Notes: a model not told the origin generated them from the sequence alone. A DNA stretch of 64,000 nt from Hahella sp. HN01 (GCF_018986435.1 NZ_JAHMIN010000001.1:433021-497020), one strand, 5' to 3'; positions 25,960 through 34,275 are shown, counted from the stretch's first letter. A program made the numbers and translations.

Positions 25960-28440
25960 CTAATTAATATCCAGCCTGATACGCTGCTCCGATTGGGTAT
26001 GGGCTGCGATATCCTGCTCGCGGAAACGCAGTGGCCGCAAACGCGGCTGCTGCGAATACAGTTCCGTCTGATCCAGGTAGTACGGCGACTCCGGGTTGGC
26101 GGACTGGGAGTAGGTCAAAAACCCTTCGGCGACCGGCCCGTTAACCGTGAAGCTCACCGCCATCATCCAGCTCGATCCATGCGTCAGGTGATAACCTATG
26201 GCCTCTGCGCTGATTTTTGATCCGGGCAGGAAAGAATAAATATGCCGGGGTAGCAGGGTTCCATCCGGCTTAATCCAGGGATTAAACACATTGAAGCCGC
26301 CCTCGATATGGGCGGCGCCGCTCCACGGGAAACGTACGCCGCTTGGAGAACCATCGAGCGCGCTCATTTCGACAAACTGCGCTTCGCCAAGGGTCGTCTC
26401 CAGAGACAGCCCCGCCGCTTGCACATACCATATCGCCGTGGCCAATTGCTCCAGCACCTTGTCGTTCGGGTCCAGCTTGTTAGGCGTATTGAGAGGGTCC
26501 TGGGGAGAAAATGGCATACGCCATTGCGGGTCTTGATCAAACTGCCAGGCGAACTCCCTAAACAACACCCCGCCCCGGCTATCCGCATTCATAACGCCGT
26601 CCCACAAACTTAATGCGTAGCAGCCCTCAGTGAGATCCACGGGTTCGCCTTTGACGATTACCGGCTCATCGCCGCGAGCCCTGCAGGCGGCCAACAGATC
26701 TTCCAAAATCTCCTCCCCTAAATAGGAGCGGCTATTCAGCAGCGCCTCTTTCAATTCGGGCAAAGTGAAGCGTCCATCCCATCCTGCGGCGTCCGTCAAA
26801 AGTCGTTGCCCCATGCGCGAACGCCATGACTGCTCGTTATCCACCGGCCCATACAAGATGGAAACGCCCCGAATCGGACTGGCGGGATTAGTCAGCCAAT
26901 AGCTGTCGTTGGAGTTTTGCACAAAGTCGAAGCGCATGAGTTTCGGCGCTTTGGAGAAAGGAGACGGCCCCTTGAAGTCATATACGGAAGCGTCGCCCGG
27001 CAAGATGGTGAACTCAAGCTGCTCCCGCAACTTCCGCCACTTGGTATCGGTGGTCAGCGCCGTTTCGGCTTCAGGACTCAATTCAGGAACGGTGGAGTCA
27101 TCGATATAAAATGCGTCGCCTACGTCATCCACCACCATCGTATTATTGAAGATGACGCCGTCGAATTGTTTAAAGACCTTGCGCACATCCGCCATGTCGC
27201 GGGACAGGTTCAAGCCCAGCCAGGTATCTATCAGATCAAAGTTTCCAAGATTCGCGTCCTTGAGGCTGTAGGCCACAAAGCCCCCATCCGCCGCCTCTCC
27301 CCAAGGCAGTATTTCAGGATGAGTGACTATAGGGCCATAATCGCTGACATAAAGATCCTTGCTCAACGCAAACACAGTATCCGGAGCCACCTTTACATCA
27401 ATGACATAACTCCGCTTTTGAATACGGCGTCGCTCTCCATCCACAAAATAGGTCATCCCCGTCGGATCTTCCGGGTCCAGCTTCAACTCGTACACAACAA
27501 AGTGTTCTGCAGTGGAATAGGTGTGGGTCCAGGCGACGTGCTCATTAAAGCCGATATTCACCACACCCGGCATGCCCGCCACCGATGCGCCCATCACATT
27601 CATGGAGCCGGGGATGGTCAGATGCTGTTGCCAGAATCGCAAATTGCCTGTGAATGGAAAGTGCGGATTGGCCAGTAACATACCCTTGCCATTGGCGGTT
27701 TTGCGTTTACCCAAAGCCCACCCGTTAGACCCCAATCCCAATCTGGACTTGTTAGGCAGAGCAGCCAACTCAACAGGGGCTCCATGGTTGACAGTCCAAG
27801 GCGGCGGCAGGCCGCTGTCCGCCATCTGCGGTAAATAGCTTTCTCCCGGCGGCGCAGCGACATAGATCTGCGTCAGGAAGCCGGACGCGCCAGGTATCAA
27901 TCCCAGACCAAGAGAGTATGTAAGCAGATCCACGTCCGAGATGGGACGCACCCAGGGCTGACCGGCGCAAGTAGGATCGATATGGTCAACACCCACGTCC
28001 TTTAGGTATTTGTTATAGCCGCTGGCGTAGCCGGATAACAACGCCCGGCTGGCGTCGCTCATAGCGTCCAACCCCTCCTCCGCCAGCTTGCGCAGCTCCA
28101 GAGCCAGATAGCTGAAATCGTTGATAAGATTTTGTGAGTCGCCGGACCCGGGAGTCTGATCCGGCCCAAAGTAGCGAGAACGCTGACTGTTATATTTGAT
28201 GATCTGATCCGCCAGGATGCAGATATTATCCTGGGCGAAGGCGTATCCCGAACCGAATGCGAGACTTTGCAGATTATCCGCTTCGATGTGCGGCGCACCG
28301 AACTCCGTACGCCGGATGCGCGCCTCCAGCACGCCATCGTCGTCAAAGGCGACCGGTTGTTCGAAGCAACCCGTCAATCCCAGGGCCAGCATCAGTACGA
28401 CGCCGCGATAACCCCGTGGCCATTTTCCCAAATGCAACAT
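25960..28440 (-). CDS. Lipoprotein Ntn-hydrolase acylase (penicillin/AHL acylase family)
   Basis: 826 residues. A lipobox (LGLTGC, Cys25) indicates membrane anchoring after export. The likely autocatalytic Ser nucleophile is Ser238 in LGLGSNGWALG, which would become the N-terminus of the beta subunit; the alpha part before it holds the YASGYNKYL and FGSGYAFAQDNI motifs. LLANPHFPF and NIGFNEHVAWTHT are typical of the family. Members hydrolyse penicillins, cephalosporins or acyl-homoserine lactones; the substrate here is not predictable. Strong AAAAGGAG site. Convergent with the AAA+ operon. Confidence 0.9.
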   Translation of the reverse strand: MLHLGKWPRGYRGVVLMLALGLTGCFEQPVAFDDDGVLEARIRRTEFGAPHIEADNLQSLAFGSGYAFAQDNICILADQIIKYNSQRSRYFGPDQTPGSGDSQNLINDFSYLALELRKLAEEGLDAMSDASRALLSGYASGYNKYLKDVGVDHIDPTCAGQPWVRPISDVDLLTYSLGLGLIPGASGFLTQIYVAAPPGESYLPQMADSGLPPPWTVNHGAPVELAALPNKSRLGLGSNGWALGKRKTANGKGMLLANPHFPFTGNLRFWQQHLTIPGSMNVMGASVAGMPGVVNIGFNEHVAWTHTYSTAEHFVVYELKLDPEDPTGMTYFVDGERRRIQKRSYVIDVKVAPDTVFALSKDLYVSDYGPIVTHPEILPWGEAADGGFVAYSLKDANLGNFDLIDTWLGLNLSRDMADVRKVFKQFDGVIFNNTMVVDDVGDAFYIDDSTVPELSPEAETALTTDTKWRKLREQLEFTILPGDASVYDFKGPSPFSKAPKLMRFDFVQNSNDSYWLTNPASPIRGVSILYGPVDNEQSWRSRMGQRLLTDAAGWDGRFTLPELKEALLNSRSYLGEEILEDLLAACRARGDEPVIVKGEPVDLTEGCYALSLWDGVMNADSRGGVLFREFAWQFDQDPQWRMPFSPQDPLNTPNKLDPNDKVLEQLATAIWYVQAAGLSLETTLGEAQFVEMSALDGSPSGVRFPWSGAAHIEGGFNVFNPWIKPDGTLLPRHIYSFLPGSKISAEAIGYHLTHGSSWMMAVSFTVNGPVAEGFLTYSQSANPESPYYLDQTELYSQQPRLRPLRFREQDIAAHTQSEQRIRLDIN

Positions 28441-28587
28441 AGAAAACTCCTTTTCTTGTTATAGCGCCCCCTGGATCGCTCACCGGCTCTCCCCTTGGCG
28501 ATGTTCCGCTTTCCCCCTCGCAACCTCTTACGCGCTCAGGCCGGAATTAACCAGTTATACTCCCGCCGCCGTTAAATGTACACGACG

Positions 28588-30222
28588 CTATCTGGCGTTT
28601 TTTATCTGGTCGAAATGCAGGCCATATTTGTCCAGTATCGCCGCCACGCGCTGACTGTCATTCAAGCGACGCTTCTTCAGACGCGAGGCCGCAAACAAGC
28701 GGCGCCCCGCCTCTGCAGCCGAACTGCTGTCCCGGCAGGCGCGCACCACGGCTTCCAATTGCACCTGATCCAGATGGTCCATTTCCTCCATCTGTTCCGG
28801 CGACAGCAGATTCTCCAGCAGGCCAGATTCTGCCTGTTGAGTTGCGGAGCGCAGCTCCATTCCCCAGAGATATCCTAAACGCTCCATCTCAGCCTCCACC
28901 AGGGCCACATCAATCTCTCCGGCCTCCGCCAAGGTCGCCATACGCGTGACGCTGGCGTTGAGGTCGCGAAAGTTACCCTTCCACAATGCGCTGGGAGAAC
29001 AGGCGAACTTAAGATAGCGTTTGCGGCTTTCCTGACTGAAGCGCACGCGAATCCCGTTTTCACGCTCAAAGCGTTGCAGCTCATAGTCCAGATTAGGCTC
29101 GATATCTTCATGCCGATCCGCCAGCCCCGGCAAACGATATGTCCACAGGTTGATGCGCGAGAACAAATCCTCCCGGAAACGCCCATCAATAACATCCTGG
29201 CGCAGGTCTCTGTTAGTACCGGCAATGAGTTGAAAGTCGCTGTTTTCTTCTTTGTCCGCTCCCAATGGGAAAAAGCGCTTATCTTCTATGGCGCGCAACA
29301 GCATCGCCTGTTCATCCAGAGGCAGTTCGCCAATTTCGTCCAGAAACAATACGCCGCCATCAGCCTCCTTCAATAAACCGTCCCGTTTCTCAACCGCGCC
29401 CGTAAAAGCGCCCTTGCGATGCCCAAACAACGCAGACATGGCGTTATCCCCACGCAAAGTAGCGCAGTTGACCTCCACAAAAGCGCCTTTCACATCCTGA
29501 CGCTTGCGCTTCAGTTCGTAGATTCGAGACCCCAGTCTGGACTTACCTGCTCCGGTCGGCCCCGTAATCAATATGGGTGCGCGGGTGCGAATCGCCACGG
29601 TCTCAATCTGCTTTATCAACTGATTGAAATCCGCATTACGGGTGTTGATACCGGACTTCAAATAATCGGTGTCGCGCTTACGCGATTGGCTGAATATTTC
29701 CGCCACGGAGCGCGGCGCATTATCCAGATCGATCACTTCCACCTTGCTCCCGCCCTCATGGTCGCGACTCGGCGCGGTTTGCAGCAACTTGCCCGGAAAA
29801 TAGCGGGCGCCCACAGATAAAAAGATAGAGATCTGCTGGATGTGGGAACCGGTGGTGATATGAAAGAAGTACTCCTCCTTCTCCGTATCAAAGGGGTAGC
29901 CGTCAATAAACTGATACAGTTTGGGAAACACCTGATGCAAGTCCCAGGGCGCATCGAAATCCAATTGCTGCAGATCCATCTGAAGTTTGGGCGCCACTTC
30001 GCCAATATCGGCGATCACTTCGTCCGCCAGCTCGCGATCCTGGGGGTTATACAGCAACACTAAGCGATCGACAGGAAACGCTTCTGGATGTTGCGCAATT
30101 GACACGGTAGGCCGCCAACGCTGCCAGCGCTTTTCATATTTCCCCCTGCGACGGGACACGGCGTCCATGGTGGAGCCTAAAAAGCCAAATACCACTTTAT
30201 ATTTACGTTTCTTGATCGCCAC
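28588..30222 (-). CDS. rtcR: RtcR, sigma54-dependent activator sensing damaged tRNA
   Basis: 544 residues, close to E. coli RtcR (532). N-terminal CARF-like domain (residues 1-180, MAIKKRKYKVVFGFLGSTMD and HITTGSHIQQISIFL), which in characterised homologues senses tRNA fragments. AAA+ core with Walker A GPTGAGKS (221-228), the sigma54-contact GAFTGA loop (271-276) and Walker B VLFLDEIGEL (295-296). C-terminal helix-turn-helix. Starts with GTG at 30222. Divergent from a -24/-12 promoter at 30422. No rtcA or rtcB lies in the window; the divergent unit carries tRNAs and an HNH gene instead. Confidence 0.95.
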   Translation of the reverse strand: MAIKKRKYKVVFGFLGSTMDAVSRRRGKYEKRWQRWRPTVSIAQHPEAFPVDRLVLLYNPQDRELADEVIADIGEVAPKLQMDLQQLDFDAPWDLHQVFPKLYQFIDGYPFDTEKEEYFFHITTGSHIQQISIFLSVGARYFPGKLLQTAPSRDHEGGSKVEVIDLDNAPRSVAEIFSQSRKRDTDYLKSGINTRNADFNQLIKQIETVAIRTRAPILITGPTGAGKSRLGSRIYELKRKRQDVKGAFVEVNCATLRGDNAMSALFGHRKGAFTGAVEKRDGLLKEADGGVLFLDEIGELPLDEQAMLLRAIEDKRFFPLGADKEENSDFQLIAGTNRDLRQDVIDGRFREDLFSRINLWTYRLPGLADRHEDIEPNLDYELQRFERENGIRVRFSQESRKRYLKFACSPSALWKGNFRDLNASVTRMATLAEAGEIDVALVEAEMERLGYLWGMELRSATQQAESGLLENLLSPEQMEEMDHLDQVQLEAVVRACRDSSSAAEAGRRLFAASRLKKRRLNDSQRVAAILDKYGLHFDQIKNAR

Positions 30223-30304
30223 TCCGCTCTACCCACTCCGCCACAGACTTAATTATGAGAATTTTAGATGAAAACTTCTTTTTTTCGAATATTTGATTCA
30301 AAAA

Positions 30305-30325
30305 TAAGAAAACTCTCTTTTCTTA
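30305..30325. promoter_or_regulatory. Candidate RtcR upstream activator site
   Basis: A perfect inverted repeat TAAGAAAA / TTTTCTTA with a 5-base spacer, centred about 134 bases before the predicted sigma54 start. This is a usual distance for an enhancer-binding protein. Two further pairs (ATCGCCAT at 30335 with ATGGCGAT at 30385; CAGATTTC at 30348 and 30395) are alternatives. Confidence 0.4.
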
Positions 30326-30421
30326 AAGCGACTCATCGCCATTACTACAGATTTCCCGCACACACATCTCAGGCCCCGGAAAACATGGCGATCTCAGATT
30401 TCTCTCACAGAAAATAAAAAG

Positions 30422-30439
30422 TTGGCACGACTAGTGCTA
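30422..30439 (+). promoter_or_regulatory. Sigma54 (-24/-12) promoter of the RtcR-controlled unit
   Basis: TTGGCACGACTAGTGCTA: GG at 30424-30425 and GC at 30436-30437 are exactly 10 bases apart, as required for RpoN, and the TGGCACG half is perfect. Predicted start of transcription is near 30449. It lies 200 bases from the divergent rtcR gene and faces the tRNA array. Confidence 0.9.
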
Positions 30440-30448
30440 ATATACGGA

Positions 30449-30752
30449 CAACTTAAACTTAACGACTCCATTGCGGATAACGACATGTTTTTCATGATTA
30501 AGCACTTCAATCAACAACCAGGACAGATACTGAGCCAGCCAATAAGTAACGGCTTAGTGGCCTGCCTGCGCCATAACGATTGGTATTGCGGTTATTCCAG
30601 CGACTGGAGCAAATCAAACGATCTCGGCGAATCAAAGGCGAACCACACCCTTCGATGACGTAATCACGTCCGGAGGGAAGCAAACGCCCTCCGGACACTC
30701 TCCCCTCACAGGGAACGAGAACCCGGCGGGCGAAAGCTCACCGGGTTTTTTT
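30449..30752 (+). ncRNA. Predicted sigma54-driven leader or small RNA
   Basis: From the predicted start to a terminator, about 300 bases. It contains a 57-codon ORF (30485-30658, MFFMIKHFNQQPGQ, weak ribosome site), a perfect 10-bp hairpin at 30668-30696 (GTCCGGAGGG/CCCTCCGGAC) and the terminator at 30720. Whether it acts as RNA, as a short peptide gene or only as a leader is unknown. Confidence 0.35.
30720..30752 (+). terminator. Terminator between the sigma54 promoter and the tRNAs
   Basis: AACCCGG, loop of 14, CCGGGTT, running into seven T. A clear intrinsic terminator, so tRNA transcription needs read-through, antitermination or another promoter. Confidence 0.8.
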
Positions 30753-30823
30753 ATGTGTTTTTTTCGAGCAGCGCGGTAAAAACGTCGCGTGACGAAAGAG
30801 AGCACATAACAAAGAACGGTTAC

Positions 30824-30863
30824 TTGGAGCGACAGTGAAAACACACCAGGCTCCAACATTTTT
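30824..30863 (+). terminator. Second terminator-like hairpin before the tRNAs
   Basis: TTGGAGC and GCTCCAA arms with a partly paired 19-base loop (GTG/CAC), followed after two bases by TTTTT. Weaker than the hairpin at 30720. Confidence 0.4.
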
Positions 30864-30935
30864 GTACTGCGTTTTTTGTATTAAGCGCCTGCAATTGAGA
30901 CTAAGGAGCAAGCAGCGATTGCATGAAAGAACAAA

Positions 30936-31023
30936 GGTAGGCTGGCCGAATGGTAAGGCAGCGAGTTGCTAACTCGTCGAACCCTAAGGGGTTCTGCAGG
31001 TTCGAGTCCTGCGCCTACCGCCA
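30936..31023 (+). tRNA. tRNA-Ser (GCT)
   Basis: Acceptor stem GGTAGGC/GCCTACC with discriminator G and encoded CCA. Anticodon loop TTGCTAA on a GCGAG/CTCGT stem gives anticodon GCT. A long variable arm (GAACCC/GGGTTC) and T-arm GCAGG-TTCGAGT-CCTGC fit tRNA-Ser. First of six. Confidence 0.92.
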
Positions 31024-31050
31024 CCTTTTAGACAGAGGAAGTCGTAAAAC

Positions 31051-31137
<87 letters not shown>

Positions 31138-31165
31138 GATATTTTGACGATGAAAAAACGAACAC

Positions 31166-31240
31166 GGCCTGTTGGTCCAATGGCGAAGACGCCGGGTTGT
31201 CTCCCCGGAAACAAGAGTTCAATTCTCTTACAGGCCGCCA
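31166..31240 (+). tRNA. tRNA-Asp (GTC)
   Basis: GGCCTGT/ACAGGCC acceptor stem, discriminator G, encoded CCA. Anticodon stem CCGGG/CCCGG with loop TTGTCTC, anticodon GTC. T-arm AAGAG-TTCAATT-CTCTT. The acceptor differs from the GGAGCGG typical of housekeeping tRNA-Asp. Confidence 0.9.
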
Positions 31241-31261
31241 TTTATAGTGAGGTAGACAAGC

Positions 31262-31480
31262 ATGTACAGCAATCAATTGGCGGAAGGTTTCGCCGCTAAT
31301 CAGGCGGCTTACCTCAAACAAAGACTAGACCGCCGCCTGGGTCATGATCGGACTCAAATCCGGGTCGATCAAAATGACCTGATCGTGATTCTGGAAAGAA
31401 GCGACTTGATCCGCATCGCCGCTGGAGATCTCCCCACACGCATCGGGGAGTTGCGAGTGAAGGCGAAGCTGACAGGCTAA
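31262..31480 (+). CDS. Small protein inside the tRNA array
   Basis: A 72-residue protein (MYSNQLAEGFAANQAAYLKQ...) with GAGGT before the ATG. It sits between the Asp and Leu tRNA genes and ends 8 bases before the latter. Its sequence has basic helices, then a hydrophobic strand (NDLIVILERSDLIRIA), vaguely like the small DUF2294/Na-associated fold; no firm family. Position alone suggests a product that handles, protects or processes the array's tRNAs, but this is inference. Confidence 0.65.
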   Translation: MYSNQLAEGFAANQAAYLKQRLDRRLGHDRTQIRVDQNDLIVILERSDLIRIAAGDLPTRIGELRVKAKLTG

Positions 31481-31488
31481 TGAATTAC

Positions 31489-31575
31489 GCGTTCGTGATG
31501 GAAATGACAGACATACCTGGCTTAGAACCAGGCGCCGTAATCGGCATGCGAGTTCGAGTCTCGCCGAACGCACCA
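31489..31575 (+). tRNA. tRNA-Leu (TAG) with altered D-loop
   Basis: GCGTTCG/CGAACGC acceptor stem, discriminator A, encoded CCA. Anticodon stem CCTGG/CCAGG with loop CTTAGAA, anticodon TAG. Variable arm GCCG/CGGC. The usual D-loop GG is G-A here, so the G19-C56 contact with the T-loop is lost. Confidence 0.88.
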
Positions 31576-31621
31576 CATTTACTTGCGATTTAAAAAGCAC
31601 TTATCGCTTAAAACGTATTAC

Positions 31622-31697
31622 AGCCCGGTAGCTTAACTGGCAGAGCAGCGGCTTCCAAACCCGCCAGGTGATGGTTCGAATCCGTCCCGGGTTGCCA
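31622..31697 (+). tRNA. tRNA-Trp (CCA)
   Basis: AGCCCGG/CCGGGTT acceptor stem with a G-U pair, discriminator G, encoded CCA. D-stem GCTT/GAGC. Anticodon stem GCGGC/CCCGC has a C-C mismatch at the last pair; loop TTCCAAA gives anticodon CCA. T-arm GATGG-TTCGAAT-CCGTC. A1 and G73 are as in E. coli tRNA-Trp. A first look at TTCC could suggest Gly(TCC), but stem positions place CCA at 34-36. Confidence 0.82.
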
Positions 31698-31736
31698 CTT
31701 TGATTAACGAAATAGACCAGAAAAGAGGAAAAGGTC

Positions 31737-31784
31737 ATGGAAAACGAGTTCGACGAACGGGTCGTCGTCCCCAGCAACAACTAG
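31737..31784 (+). CDS. 15-codon ORF with strong ribosome site
   Basis: MENEFDERVVVPSNN then TAG. GAGGAAAAGG lies 3-12 bases before the ATG, unusually good for so short an ORF. It lies between tRNA-Trp and tRNA-Gln. It could be a peptide, a regulatory uORF or a remnant of a spacer gene. Confidence 0.35.
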   Translation: MENEFDERVVVPSNN

Positions 31785-31843
31785 AAACTGTCATTCTTCC
31801 TGGCGATGCAGCCCCAAGGATGACCTCAATTTACCCTCACCCC

Positions 31844-31918
31844 TGCCCCGTAGCTTAATTGGTAAAGCACCGGACTTTGACTCCGGGAACCCTGGTTCGA
31901 ATCCAGGCGGGGCGGCCA
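31844..31918 (+). tRNA. tRNA-Gln (TTG)
   Basis: TGCCCCG/CGGGGCG with a weak U-G first pair, typical of tRNA-Gln. Discriminator G, encoded CCA. Anticodon stem CCGGA/TCCGG with loop CTTTGAC, anticodon TTG. Last tRNA of the array, 60 bases before the HNH gene. Confidence 0.92.
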
Positions 31919-31978
31919 ATTTCAACCAGATAAACCTTAAAAAATCAGAACATGTAGACAGATAGAAGAGATGTAGTC

Positions 31979-32539
31979 ATGAGCACCCCTCGCATACTTA
32001 GATTGGACAAAACCGGCCAACCCATGCAGTGGATGAGCCAGGAAGAAGCGGCCACGCTAATCTGCAACGACCGTGTACTCTGGAGCGCCGGCGATAACGT
32101 CATTGTTTTGCGAGGCGGAACAGGACGTGACGGACAGCGGTCCACCCTTGAAATTCCAACCATCATCGCTTCCGAAGGACGCGATAAACACGTGATGGAA
32201 ACACCACCGCTGACCAACAAGTACCTGTTCCGGCGGGATGACAGCACCTGCATGTACTGTGGATTGACGTTCCCTTATGAACTGCTCAGTCGGGATCACA
32301 TTATGCCTGTGTCCCGGGGCGGTAGGGATATCTGGAAAAACGTCGTTTGCGCCTGCATCCGGTGCAACAACTTCAAAAGAGACCGCACCCCAGAGGAAGC
32401 AGGCATGCCTCTATTAGCGGTGCCATTCGTACCCAGCCGGTACGAATACCTGTATCTGGCCAACAGAAACATTCTGGGAGACCAGATGGAGTTTCTACGC
32501 AAAGGCTTCAGCCGCCACCTGCTGGCGAGAATAGTCTGA
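31979..32539 (+). CDS. HNH-family nuclease domain protein
   Basis: 186 residues. A McrA-type HNH core: Cys91-x2-Cys94, Asp106-His107 in SRDHIMPVSRGG, Asn121 in WKNVVCACIRCNN and Cys126-x2-Cys129, with the following N-F-K. The first 80 residues are an unassigned beta-rich domain. HNH proteins cut DNA or RNA or act as structural zinc domains; here it lies in line with the tRNAs and shares their terminator, so a role in the same response is likely. Ribosome site is weak (GAAGAG). Confidence 0.85.
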   Translation: MSTPRILRLDKTGQPMQWMSQEEAATLICNDRVLWSAGDNVIVLRGGTGRDGQRSTLEIPTIIASEGRDKHVMETPPLTNKYLFRRDDSTCMYCGLTFPYELLSRDHIMPVSRGGRDIWKNVVCACIRCNNFKRDRTPEEAGMPLLAVPFVPSRYEYLYLANRNILGDQMEFLRKGFSRHLLARIV

Positions 32540-32553
32540 ACCACCTCACCCTT

Positions 32554-32577
32554 AGCGGCCTTCGGGTCGCTTTTTTT
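32554..32577 (+). terminator. Terminator of the tRNA/HNH unit
   Basis: AGCGGCC-TTCG-GGTCGCT followed by seven T. The UUCG-type tetraloop and U-run make it a strong intrinsic terminator 15 bases after the HNH stop codon. Confidence 0.92.
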
Positions 32578-32821
32578 CACCCAGATAGAAGCATCAACAG
32601 CAACAAATAAACAAGCCAGATGGGAAGAAAGACGCCAGGCGGTGTATAGTCTCTGTATGCTTATTATTGCCAAAAAATGCACTCGTACATTTATTTCATG
32701 AGTGAATCAGCTCAAATTTCCACGTCTTTTATACTGAAGCCAGCGGACAGGAAGACGTATCTTCTAAGCTCAGAAACGGAAGTTCATCCGTGCAATATCT
32801 ATAGGTCTACGTAAATCCAGA

Positions 32822-33343
32822 ATGAAGAAATCGCTCATATTCCCAGTTTTTTTAACACTTGCATCATGCTCTACACCACCAGACTTGGATGCCATACAAG
32901 CGAGATTCGAGACTGACACAATCCCTTATGAAAAGCTAACGGCGATGGTTACCGAAGATTTTCAAGGAGAGCATTGCTTTAGTGTCGGAATAGATATTAT
33001 CGGAGGCTATAGGGAGTATTCTGGTGAGTGGAGTCATTCGCAGAACCATGAGAGTAAGCTGAGTCTTTCTCAGGTTTTAAAAGACGTCAGTATTCCTGAA
33101 AATAAATATAAGTCATATTTAGCGCTGTTAAAAACCACACAAACCGAGCGCGTTACTTTTTGTCCACCATCCAAATACTACATTATGGCCCATCGCTCAG
33201 GGCTGGGTATTTCTGGATGCCTATTAGATATTGTGAAAGGCGTCACTCCTCCGGCTGCATATGGTAAGCGGAACAACGGAGAGGACTTCATGGAGGTTAG
33301 AATGCTAAAAAATGGATGGTGGATGGAGTATAAATGCAGCTAA
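32822..33343 (+). CDS. Putative lipoprotein
   Basis: 173 residues. Signal peptide MKKSLIFPVFLTLASC with a lipobox-like LASC (Cys16), so membrane-anchored in the envelope. The mature part has two more Cys pairs (EHCFSV, FCPPS, SGCLLD, YKCS) that could form disulfides. No domain recognised. AT-rich and codon use differ from neighbouring conserved genes, suggesting accessory DNA after the tRNA array. Confidence 0.65.
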   Translation: MKKSLIFPVFLTLASCSTPPDLDAIQARFETDTIPYEKLTAMVTEDFQGEHCFSVGIDIIGGYREYSGEWSHSQNHESKLSLSQVLKDVSIPENKYKSYLALLKTTQTERVTFCPPSKYYIMAHRSGLGISGCLLDIVKGVTPPAAYGKRNNGEDFMEVRMLKNGWWMEYKCS

Positions 33344-33503
33344 ATATGAATAACGAATTACTGAACGGTTGCACATACTCCTGCGTTCGTTTTACTCCAG
33401 TGAATAATGTGTCAGAAGCATTTATTTATGGCTTCTAACAAGGCTAAACAACATGGTTCGCGGCAACGCTGCGAGTTTCTTTTGGTGATATTAGGCACAC
33501 AGG

Positions 33504-33902
33504 ATGAATAAATCGGTCAGAGCGATTCTGGATCAAGTGGAAGGCGTAGCTGATTTTGCTGGCGTCAAAATCAGCGATATAAACGACACAAATACTTTGG
33601 GTGATAATGCCCTTCATTACGTCTGTGTGTGGGGAGACTTAGAAGCAGCCAAATTGCTAGTTGAAAATGGGATAGACATAGAGCAAAAAGGCGAAGGAGG
33701 ATTTACGCCTCTCAAAGTGGCAGAAGATTTTGGTCACAAGGAACTTGTAAACTATCTTATTTCTATGGGCGCTGACGCAGAAGCATTAAATGCAGAGTTT
33801 GAATTTGATCCAGAAGCAAACTCTAGGCATTTAAAGAGATTAGAGGAACGCATAGAAGAGCTGCATAAAATGACACAGCCGGGGCGTAGTAGAAATGTCT
33901 AG
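33504..33902 (+). CDS. Ankyrin-repeat protein
   Basis: 132 residues with about two ankyrin repeats: GDNALHYVCVWGDLEAAKLL then ENGIDIEQKGEGGFTPLKVA and a partial third (HKELVNYLISMGAD). No signal peptide, so cytoplasmic. Overlaps the next gene by 8 bases, which implies coupling. Such small ankyrin proteins often serve as immunity or adaptor proteins; that is inference. Confidence 0.8.
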   Translation: MNKSVRAILDQVEGVADFAGVKISDINDTNTLGDNALHYVCVWGDLEAAKLLVENGIDIEQKGEGGFTPLKVAEDFGHKELVNYLISMGADAEALNAEFEFDPEANSRHLKRLEERIEELHKMTQPGRSRNV

Positions 33903-34275
33903 AGAATGTTCAAAACGGTGCGTCAGCAAAGCCATCGGATTAATTATCCTTTTACTCGTAGCCTCAGCAAGCGCATTCATCCTTCTTTCAAAAACAGGTG
34001 AAAATGACTTTGATATTGTGTGTTCATCATTTAAAGAGTTGTCTAAAGAAGGTAACGTGGATGCCTTATCACATGATGAAAAAGTGGCTTATATCACCCA
34101 GAAATTGGATCACAAGCTTACCAAAGACGACAACGCATACGCAGCATGGATGGCTACTTCTTTTGCTTATGAAGGTCAGAGATATATGCTTTTTAAAATG
34201 GCCGCAGATAGCACAGGCTATGAAAGCTGGAGTTGCGATGAGATGCGCGACCTGATTGAGCCTTATTCAGAGTAA
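33895..34275 (+). CDS. Single-span membrane hypothetical protein
   Basis: 126 residues with an N-terminal hydrophobic segment (AIGLIILLLVASASAFILL), likely an anchor or uncleaved signal, then a helical soluble domain with two Cys (IVCSSF and WSCDEM). Starts inside the end of the ankyrin gene, so both are probably translated together. Family unknown. Confidence 0.7.
   Translation: MSRECSKRCVSKAIGLIILLLVASASAFILLSKTGENDFDIVCSSFKELSKEGNVDALSHDEKVAYITQKLDHKLTKDDNAYAAWMATSFAYEGQRYMLFKMAADSTGYESWSCDEMRDLIEPYSE

Noticed and set aside
31655..31657. Reading the tRNA at 31622 as tRNA-Gly (TCC)
   Set aside because: Counting the stems puts CCA at positions 34-36, with A1 and G73 as in tRNA-Trp.
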